DNA of 8,789 nt from Microcaldota archaeon (GTDB taxonomy: Archaea > Micrarchaeota > Micrarchaeia > Norongarragalinales > CAINOH01), in contig DAHXMR010000260.1 of the NCBI GenBank assembly GCA_027371655.1, forward strand, positions 1 to 8,789, given 5' to 3'. Of this stretch, positions 4,842 to 8,789 are shown in pieces. How positions within the stretch are numbered: position 1 is the first letter of the stretch; each line of letters opens with the position of its first letter. The notes under the pieces were generated by a model. The model was not told the DNA's origin. It searched no databases and saw only the letters and a program-made list of their open reading frames with translations. The position numbers were made by a program, and so were the translations under genes.

Positions 4842-5108
4842 TTGGAAGAGTTTGCCCTCGCATTCGAGTCCGGATGGGATGCGCACTTTGCCAAGCTCGG
4901 CCAATCGGTGCAGGAACGCATTTCCAAGAAAATCCTCCAACTCAAAACTGGAATCCGGGGACGGCACCTGAAGCACTGCCCGCCGTATTTCGTGGAAGAA
5001 GTTGGCGGTTATCGGATTGTTTACAAGTCCGGCGATTCTTCCGGAATCCGAAAAAGCTATTTCGCAGGCAGCCATAAAGACTACGAAAAGTGGTACAACG
5101 CCAGGTAA
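4842..5108 (+). CDS. RelE/ParE-like toxin
   Basis: An 88-residue protein with the order of elements of RelE/ParE toxins: an N-terminal strand (FALAFES, 4-10), a helix pair (DAHFAKLGQSVQERISKKIL, 13-32), then strands with 'HLKHC...VEEVGGYRIVYK' (42-62) and 'GIRKSYFAGSHKDYEKWY' (68-85). The 'YRIVYK' strand and the final 'H-K-D-Y' match the pattern of archaeal RelE-like ribonucleases that cleave mRNA on the ribosome; Arg58, Arg70 and Tyr81 or Tyr85 are candidate active-site residues. Cleavage activity is inferred. The only usable start in frame is TTG 4842; a stop at 4818-4820 closes the frame upstream. No strong ribosome binding site is seen, so translation probably depends on coupling to the antitoxin. 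It is convergent with the ATPase gene, 17 bp away. Confidence 0.75.
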   Translation: MEEFALAFESGWDAHFAKLGQSVQERISKKILQLKTGIRGRHLKHCPPYFVEEVGGYRIVYKSGDSSGIRKSYFAGSHKDYEKWYNAR

Positions 5109-5125
5109 GGCGTGTTTGGGCACCG

Positions 5126-5944
5126 TTATTTCATTGGATAGTTCTTGAACGCCTTGCCGGTTTTTTCGCTCCAGAACGAGGGCAGGCCGTTTTGCGCGAA
5201 CCCCAGGAATTCGTCCGAGTACGCCAGGAACAAGCCGGGCATGCTTGCGAATTCCCCGAAGCCTTGCTTGTTTTCCTCGTATATCTTGCCGATTATTTTC
5301 CTCTCGAAGTCCTTCTGCAGAAGCGACGGCCGCTTTAGAAGCAGGTAGTCGGCCTGCCGCAGCGCGTTCACGTCGAGGTTCGACGAGTTTTGGGAAATGA
5401 AAAGGACGCTCAAATCCTTGTGGCGTGAAATCAGGAGAAGGTCGGACAAGAGCTTGTTGGGGCTTGAAAAGGCGCTCCTTGCGGAAAAGACTATTCCGCC
5501 CTCGTCGACGAGCAGGAACGCCCCGTTTTTCACCTCGTCAAGTGTTGAGACGCAACGTATCCACGATGGCAGGCTTTCGGCGGAAAAGCCAAGCGCCTCG
5601 ACCGCCCGGCCGCGCGCCCTGGCGTTTTCAAGAATCCGCAAGCCCAGCGCGGTTTTTCCGCTCCCGCGGCCGCCGAGTATTATGCCGATAAGGCTTTTGC
5701 CAGAGTAAAGCGCTTTTTCCAATTCGCCCGCGCTGCCCTTGGTTGCCTTCACTTCCGAGAACGCCTCATACGCGGCCTCAACTTCGGGCTTTTTCATCCC
5801 CGCCCGCGCATTGGAAACTGCAGCCGACAGGGCGTTGAATGCGAAAATCGCGGCGCTTTTCAAAAGATTGAAAATGCCCCCAAGCGCCCAAACAAGCGCG
5901 TTCCAAAGCGCGCCCGCGATTTTCCAAAAAAGCGATTTTTTCAT
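5126..5944 (-). CDS. Membrane-anchored Zot-like P-loop ATPase
   Basis: 272 residues from ATG 5944, which has a GGTG 8 nt upstream; a TTG at 5965 would add seven. Residues 5-45 are hydrophobic to amphipathic (KIAGALWNALVWALGGIFNLL) and probably anchor it in the membrane. Walker A is GGRGSGKT at 91-98 with Lys97; Walker B is FLLVDE at 143-148 with Glu148. A strand ending in a polar residue, 'LSVLFISQN' (178-186), then 'DVNALRQADYLLLKRPS' (191-207), fit the sensor region and 'x-R-x-x-D-x-x-x-x-K/R' pattern of Zot-like and HerA/FtsK-related ATPases that work on secretion, virus assembly or DNA movement. Such proteins often have a membrane segment. The gene follows the GTPase gene on the same strand by 57 bp, so co-transcription is plausible. 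No phage structural gene is nearby. The substrate is unknown. Confidence 0.75.
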   Translation of the reverse strand: MKKSLFWKIAGALWNALVWALGGIFNLLKSAAIFAFNALSAAVSNARAGMKKPEVEAAYEAFSEVKATKGSAGELEKALYSGKSLIGIILGGRGSGKTALGLRILENARARGRAVEALGFSAESLPSWIRCVSTLDEVKNGAFLLVDEGGIVFSARSAFSSPNKLLSDLLLISRHKDLSVLFISQNSSNLDVNALRQADYLLLKRPSLLQKDFERKIIGKIYEENKQGFGEFASMPGLFLAYSDEFLGFAQNGLPSFWSEKTGKAFKNYPMK

Positions 5945-6001
5945 GTGCCCCGCACCGCCGCCCAATCAAACCCCGCGTTGTTCGAGGAAGTCCAGCTTAA
6001 G

Positions 6002-7084
6002 TCATTTTTTCTCGATGAAAATTATGTCCCCGTCGCGCAATATGTGGTCGCCCCCAACTTTTTGCCCCGGGTGCTTGGCCGAGGGGCCCCAGATGCGCGC
6101 GGACTTGAACTCCTTTTTCAGGTCGCGGTGCAGTTTTTCGCACGAGTCGATAACTTTGCTGCCCTCGCGCAAAAGCAGGGGCGCCTCCAAATCCGCGTCC
6201 TCGAACCGTGATTTTGTGAACACGCGTATGAGCCGCAGCTTCTTGAAAATCGCCTCTTTCAATTCCTCGACCCCGGTGCACCTGTCCGCGGAAATCGGGA
6301 TGAACTGGTAGCCCATGGATTTGAGGAACTCGGGCTTCACCAAATCCACCTTGTTCATCACGGTCAGCGAGGGCACGTACTTGCGGTTTCCCACTATCGC
6401 GTCGATGAACTGGTCCACCGTCGCGTCCTCGCGCACGCTCACGTTCGCGCTGAAAATCCCGTACTCGTTGAGCACCGCCATGACGATCTTGTCGTTCAAA
6501 TGCGTGGGCTTCTTGTCGTAGTTTATGTTTATCCCGCCGCGGTCCGTCTGGTGGATGAAAATGTTCGGCGGCTCCTGGTCCACGCGTATCCCTATGCCCT
6601 CCAATTCGCCTATCAGCCTGTCGCGGTAGGTGGGCTGGAAAACGTCCAAAACCAAAAGCACGAGGTCCGCGTTGCGCGCGACGGCAAGCACTTCCTTCCC
6701 GCGGCCCTTGCCCGTATTTGCGCCCGCGATGATGCCCGGCAAGTCGAGGATTTGGATAAGCGCGCCCTTGTACTTCATCACGCCGGGAATGCACGAAAGC
6801 GTGGTGAACGCGTAGCTTGCCGTCTTGGACTTCGAGCCCGTGAGTGCATTGAGGATGGTGGACTTGCCAACCGACGGCAGGCCGATGAGCACGACTGACG
6901 CGTTCCCCGTTTTCTTGACATCGAAGCCGCCGGCAACCGCGCCGCCCTTCTTTGGCGCGGAAATGTCGCGCTTGAGCTTCGCCATTTTCGCCTTCAAAAG
7001 GCCCAGGTGGAACTCGGTCGCCTTGTTCTTCTGCGTCTTGGCGTACTCCGCCTCCAATTCCGCGAGTTTTTCAGGAAGCCCCAT
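6002..7084 (-). CDS. DRG-family (OBG-type) GTPase with TGS domain
   Basis: 360 residues, the usual length for archaeal DRG proteins. An N-terminal charged helical region (1-45) precedes the G domain: G1 GLPSVGKST (68-76), G2 TT at 94-95, G3 DLPG (114-117), glycine-rich AGANTGKGRGKE (120-131), G4 NKVD (244-247) and G5 SAD (265-267). The DRG-specific S5D2L insert lies between G3 and G4 (GININYDKKPTHL, 184-196). The C-terminal TGS domain runs from about 284 to 358 with 'IRVFTK' and 'WGPSAKHPGQKVGGDHIL'. The family binds GTP and associates with ribosomes in translation; this gene has all motifs intact and is probably a housekeeping gene. Start ATG 7084 has GTGA 6 nt upstream. It lies between the ferritin-like and ATPase genes on the same strand. 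Confidence 0.93.
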   Translation of the reverse strand: MGLPEKLAELEAEYAKTQKNKATEFHLGLLKAKMAKLKRDISAPKKGGAVAGGFDVKKTGNASVVLIGLPSVGKSTILNALTGSKSKTASYAFTTLSCIPGVMKYKGALIQILDLPGIIAGANTGKGRGKEVLAVARNADLVLLVLDVFQPTYRDRLIGELEGIGIRVDQEPPNIFIHQTDRGGININYDKKPTHLNDKIVMAVLNEYGIFSANVSVREDATVDQFIDAIVGNRKYVPSLTVMNKVDLVKPEFLKSMGYQFIPISADRCTGVEELKEAIFKKLRLIRVFTKSRFEDADLEAPLLLREGSKVIDSCEKLHRDLKKEFKSARIWGPSAKHPGQKVGGDHILRDGDIIFIEKK

Positions 7085-7107
7085 AAGAGTTCACATTGTC
7101 ATTGACT

Positions 7108-7146
7108 TGAAAAATCAGAGGAAAAATTAGCTGGAAAAAATCCCAC
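7108..7146 (-). terminator. Oligo-T tracts after the ferritin-like gene
   Basis: Read on the minus strand, the region directly after the stop of the ferritin-like gene holds TTTTTT, TTTTT and TTTTT runs within about 40 nt. Archaeal RNA polymerase terminates at such runs without a hairpin. Therefore the GTPase downstream may be transcribed mainly from its own promoter. Confidence 0.5.
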
Positions 7147-7698
7147 TTATCCCAGCTGCATGTCGCGCACGAAAAGCATCTGCTCGAACATGCCGTCAAG
7201 CAACTGCGCGTGAGTTTTCTCGAAATCCGCCATTTTGGCAAAAAATTTCCTTCCTGCGGCTTCGCCGATTTTTACCGCAAGCCGCGTGTAATAGTACTGC
7301 GACTCCTTTTCCGCGTGCAATGCCGAAAGCACGGCGGTTTCCGCGCCCGCTTCAAGCTCGCCGCTGTCGGCTGCCTTCAATTTGAAAATGTCGGGCCCCC
7401 TTATGCGGGGTTGCGCGGGGATTGCACTCCATTTGCCGCTTTTTTCAAGCGATTTTTGCAGCCCCTCCAAAAGAGCAAAGTGGCGCGCTTCCTCTCCCGC
7501 AAGGAATTCGAAGAGTTTTCTCACGCCGGCGTCGGGGTTCTTTTTCGCCGCGTCGGCGTAGAACGCCCGGCTTTCCTCCTCGAAGTCGAGGGCGACCCGT
7601 ATCCCATCGGAAACGAAATCCGATTTTTCGAACGCGGCTTCGAACCTCTTCTCGAACTCGGAAAGCGAGCCCTCGATTCCGCTTGGTTTTCCGGCCAT
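7147..7698 (-). CDS. Ferritin-like di-iron protein, rubrerythrin type
   Basis: 183 residues from ATG 7698. The four-helix ferritin-like core carries the paired motifs of a di-iron site: 'FEEESRAFY' (39-47, Glu41 or Glu42), 'EEARH' (69-73, E-x-x-H), 'AEKESQYYY' (129-137, Glu130 or Glu132) and 'FEKTHAQLL' (159-167, E-x-x-H). No CxxC pairs occur, so the rubredoxin domain of classical rubrerythrin is absent; it is an erythrin-like protein. The family acts in the cytoplasm, reducing peroxide or handling iron in oxygen-sensitive organisms. The open frame extends upstream to 7905, but that part lies over inverted repeats and reads as non-coding. No good ribosome binding site is visible before ATG 7698. 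A large dyad cluster lies upstream (7721-7821), which suggests regulated expression, for example by metal or oxidant. Confidence 0.82.
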   Translation of the reverse strand: MAGKPSGIEGSLSEFEKRFEAAFEKSDFVSDGIRVALDFEEESRAFYADAAKKNPDAGVRKLFEFLAGEEARHFALLEGLQKSLEKSGKWSAIPAQPRIRGPDIFKLKAADSGELEAGAETAVLSALHAEKESQYYYTRLAVKIGEAAGRKFFAKMADFEKTHAQLLDGMFEQMLFVRDMQLG

Positions 7699-7720
7699 TT
7701 CAAATCCCAGGATAACTTGC

Positions 7721-7740
7721 GCTTGCAGCTTATTGCAAGC
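7721..7740. promoter_or_regulatory. TTGCA dyad 1 upstream of the ferritin-like gene
   Basis: GCTTGCA (7721-7727), 6 nt, TGCAAGC (7734-7740): a perfect 7-bp dyad whose near edge is 22 bp upstream of the ATG at 7698. This size and spacing suit a dimeric transcription factor. The right arm is shared with the larger inverted repeat 7734-7775. Confidence 0.55.
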
Positions 7741-7775
7741 CAAGAAAGCTTTTCGAACATTTTGCTTGGCTTGCA
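7734..7775. repeat. Inverted repeat with 11-bp arms
   Basis: TGCAAGCCAAG at 7734-7744 and its exact complement CTTGGCTTGCA at 7765-7775, with a 20-nt loop. It lies upstream of the ferritin-like gene and could be two half-operators or an RNA stem if the mRNA has a long leader. Confidence 0.7.
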
Positions 7776-7786
7776 GGATTGCAAAC
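7769..7786. promoter_or_regulatory. TTGCA dyad 2 upstream of the ferritin-like gene
   Basis: GCTTGCA (7769-7775), GGAT, TGCAAAC (7780-7786): arms match at six of seven bases. It has the same core as dyad 1, with a spacer two bases shorter. It joins the two larger inverted repeats. Confidence 0.5.
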
Positions 7787-7821
7787 CGCAAAACTAACGT
7801 CGTAACCTTTCGCGGTTTGCA
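7780..7821. repeat. Inverted repeat with 10-bp arms
   Basis: TGCAAACCGC at 7780-7789 pairs with GCGGTTTGCA at 7812-7821 across 22 nt. It is the second of two adjacent inverted repeats of nearly equal size (42 bp each), and begins 4 bp after the first ends. It abuts the AT-rich box at 7821-7832. Confidence 0.7.
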
Positions 7822-7832
7822 GTATAAAAAAC
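7821..7832. promoter_or_regulatory. Bidirectional TATA-like box
   Basis: AGTATAAAAAAC on the plus strand; on the minus strand GTTTTTTATACT. On the minus strand it would start transcription near 7800 and give the ferritin-like gene a leader of about 100 nt containing the inverted repeats. On the plus strand a transcript from near 7850 would have no clear gene before the tRNA. Confidence 0.4.
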
Positions 7833-7842
7833 AGCGCGCAAA

Positions 7843-7878
7843 ACCCCCCCGAAGGCTTTGGGAAAAAGCCGGGGGAGG
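7843..7878. other. GC-rich hairpin in the gap between the ferritin-like gene and tRNA-Phe
   Basis: A C-run near 7844-7850 and a G-run near 7872-7876 flank GGCTTT / AAAGCC arms (6 bp, loop GGGAA). The outer C/G runs can extend the stem across a GAA bulge. No open reading frame of note covers it. It may be a small structured RNA element or just skewed sequence. The rest of the gap to 7971 holds a GTTAAA-AACG-TTTAAC inverted repeat near 7914-7929 and otherwise nothing I can name. Confidence 0.35.
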
Positions 7879-7947
7879 CGGATAAGCCGGACGCTTGAAA
7901 ACCAAATCAAATGGGTTAAAAACGTTTAACGGGCAAATAAATGTCCC

Positions 7948-7958
7948 AACTTTTATCG
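7948..7958 (+). promoter_or_regulatory. TATA-like box for tRNA-Phe
   Basis: AACTTTTATCG lies about 20 nt before the tRNA 5' end at 7972. It is AT-rich and near the expected distance for an archaeal tRNA promoter; the exact start site cannot be told. Confidence 0.4.
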
Positions 7959-7971
7959 CATATTTTTGGCC

Positions 7972-8045
7972 GCCGCAGTAGCTCAGCCTGGGAGAGCAAT
8001 CGGCTGAAGACCGATGTGTCGCCTGTTCAAATCAGGCCTGCGGCA
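7972..8045 (+). tRNA. tRNA-Phe (GAA)
   Basis: A complete 74-nt cloverleaf without intron: acceptor GCCGCAG / CTGCGGC, D-stem GCTC / GAGC, anticodon stem ATCGG / CCGAT with loop CTGAAGA (anticodon GAA at loop positions 3-5), T-stem GCCTG / CAGGC with loop TTCAAAT, discriminator A at 8045. The following CTC shows that CCA is not encoded and must be added by the CCA-adding enzyme, as is common in archaea. All stems are perfect, in contrast with the damaged-looking class II tRNA at 4148-4261. Confidence 0.95.
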
Positions 8046-8095
8046 CTCTTTCCATTTTCAATCGATTCGGCTCCAGCTTTGCCTCCCAACGTTCG

Positions 8096-8104
8096 GCTTT
8101 AATT
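8096..8104 (+). promoter_or_regulatory. TATA-like box for the transglutaminase-like gene
   Basis: GCTTTAATTT is centred 26-27 nt before ATG 8127 and no ribosome binding site is present, consistent with a leaderless mRNA. Confidence 0.45.
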
Positions 8105-8126
8105 TGCGCGTTCCCAAACGGTTTCC

Positions 8127-8789
8127 ATGAGATTTTCGGCACTGCTTTTGTTTTCCGCGCTGTTGCTTTCGCCTTTCGCGCACGCGTTCGACGCCAAGGG
8201 GGTGGGAAGCGCGCAGTACGACGCCAACCTCTCATGGACGCTTGACTTCGGCCCGGTGCGCCTTCCCTCCGAGGCGGGCTTGAGGGTTTACCCGCCGTCG
8301 AACACCGCGTTCCAAACCGCGTCATATTCCTCCGACCGCAAGTACGACGTTGAAAAAGACGAGTTCAACAACACGGTGCTCGTGTTCACGCTTTACCCCT
8401 CGACCCAGCAGCAGAACGTTTCGCTTCACGCGAGGATTTCCACCAGCTTCGACCCCTCGAAGGCGTCTTTTCCGGCCGCGCGCGAAAAGCCCTCCGATTT
8501 CCTGGTCCAAAGCGCGCTTGTCAACATCACCCCGGAAATAGCCTCGATTGCGCAGGGCGTGGTGCAGGGCAAGGCGTCCAACGACTTCGAAAAGATGGCG
8601 ATGCTCGCGGAATGGGTGCACAACGAGATCCAATACGACTTGAAGTGGAAGGATTTCGCGGCGGGTAAAAGAGAGTCGCTTACCCGTCGTGCCATTCGCT
8701 ATCTGTGCTGGGAGCCAAGTGTTGCCACCGATGCGCAATTTCAAGATTACCTGGACCGCATGCAAATCGAGTTAAACCCGCGATGGCTG
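8127..8789 (+). CDS. Secreted transglutaminase-like protein, partial and possibly chimeric at its 3' end
   Basis: 221 codons are open from ATG 8127 to the right edge with no stop. Residues 1-20 are a signal peptide (MRFSALLLFSALLLSPFAHA, likely cleaved after AHA). A beta-rich region follows to about 115. Then 'NDFEKMAMLAEWVHNEIQYDLKW' (152-174) closely resembles the helix that leads into an archaeal transglutaminase-like core. In that fold a Cys within '(R/K)GxC' should follow within 20-30 residues. Instead, from about residue 181 the text becomes 'KRESLTRRAIRYLCWEPSVA', with no such motif and different codon use (CGT, CAA, GAT, TTT, TTA). The first ~180 codons are a real exported protein; the end may be an assembly chimera or an insertion. 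Proteins of this family act outside the cell as proteases or cross-linkers. Confidence 0.7.
   Translation, partial: MRFSALLLFSALLLSPFAHAFDAKGVGSAQYDANLSWTLDFGPVRLPSEAGLRVYPPSNTAFQTASYSSDRKYDVEKDEFNNTVLVFTLYPSTQQQNVSLHARISTSFDPSKASFPAAREKPSDFLVQSALVNITPEIASIAQGVVQGKASNDFEKMAMLAEWVHNEIQYDLKWKDFAAGKRESLTRRAIRYLCWEPSVATDAQFQDYLDRMQIELNPRWL
8662..8686. repeat. Inverted repeat at the composition switch in the last gene
   Basis: CGGGTAA (8662-8668) and TTACCCG (8680-8686) form 7-bp arms with an 11-nt loop. It coincides with the point where codon use and protein similarity change. This may be chance, an element end or an artefact junction. Confidence 0.4.

Noticed and set aside
4551..5123. Minus-strand open frame continuing the DUF6498-like remnant across the toxin-antitoxin genes
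   Set aside because: It is antisense to two well-supported genes and shows no membrane segments or family pattern; only the part from 4550 down looks real.
6500..6898. Plus-strand frame inside the DRG GTPase
   Set aside because: The opposite strand encodes an intact GTPase with all G motifs, so this is a shadow.
7699..7905. N-terminal extension of the ferritin-like protein
   Set aside because: It reads through inverted repeats, the residues look random, and the ferritin fold begins just after ATG 7698.
1..8789. CRISPR arrays or insertion sequences
   Set aside because: No regularly spaced repeats, transposase motif or terminal inverted repeats of an insertion sequence were found.

Overview
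The window looks archaeal. It has two tRNA genes with no encoded CCA, one of them carrying an insert in the anticodon arm. TATA-like boxes sit about 26 nt before start codons, giving probable leaderless mRNAs. GGTGA-type ribosome binding sites, oligo-T tracts as terminators and a DRG-type GTPase with a TGS domain fit the same picture. Most genes are GC-rich (high GC at third codon positions). The many small membrane proteins of unknown function suggest a small-genome (DPANN-like) archaeon, but that placement is only a guess.

Left part (1-2554): the 3' end of an unidentified gene, a 280-residue protein with one membrane anchor, a minus-strand two-TM protein, and a six-TM protein that resembles the membrane input domain of sensor kinases but has no kinase attached. 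The gap between the last two (1626-1888) contains an exact 20-bp direct repeat and an 8-bp-stem hairpin.

Middle part (2555-5108): an accessory region. A clearly more AT-rich HEPN-like gene with a TTG start is followed by a LAGLIDADG homing endonuclease gene. The 3' end of the endonuclease ORF runs antisense into a class II tRNA gene (probably Leu) whose anticodon arm is interrupted by a hairpin insert. Next comes a C-terminal remnant of a DUF6498-like membrane protein. It abuts a type II toxin-antitoxin pair (ribbon-helix-helix antitoxin and RelE/ParE-like toxin), with three copies of a TGACTAT half-site between TATA box and start codon.

Right part (5126-8789): a minus-strand run of ferritin-like (rubrerythrin-type) protein, DRG GTPase and a membrane-anchored Zot-like P-loop ATPase. 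Upstream of the ferritin-like gene is a dense cluster of TTGCA/TGCAA dyads. A tRNA-Phe(GAA) gene and a secreted transglutaminase-like protein follow on the plus strand. The last ~120 bp of that gene change abruptly in codon use and stop matching the expected fold, which suggests a chimeric contig end or an insertion.

The most useful leads are the interrupted tRNA overlapped by a homing endonuclease, the toxin-antitoxin module at a truncated membrane gene, the dyad cluster upstream of the ferritin-like gene, and the 20-bp repeat.
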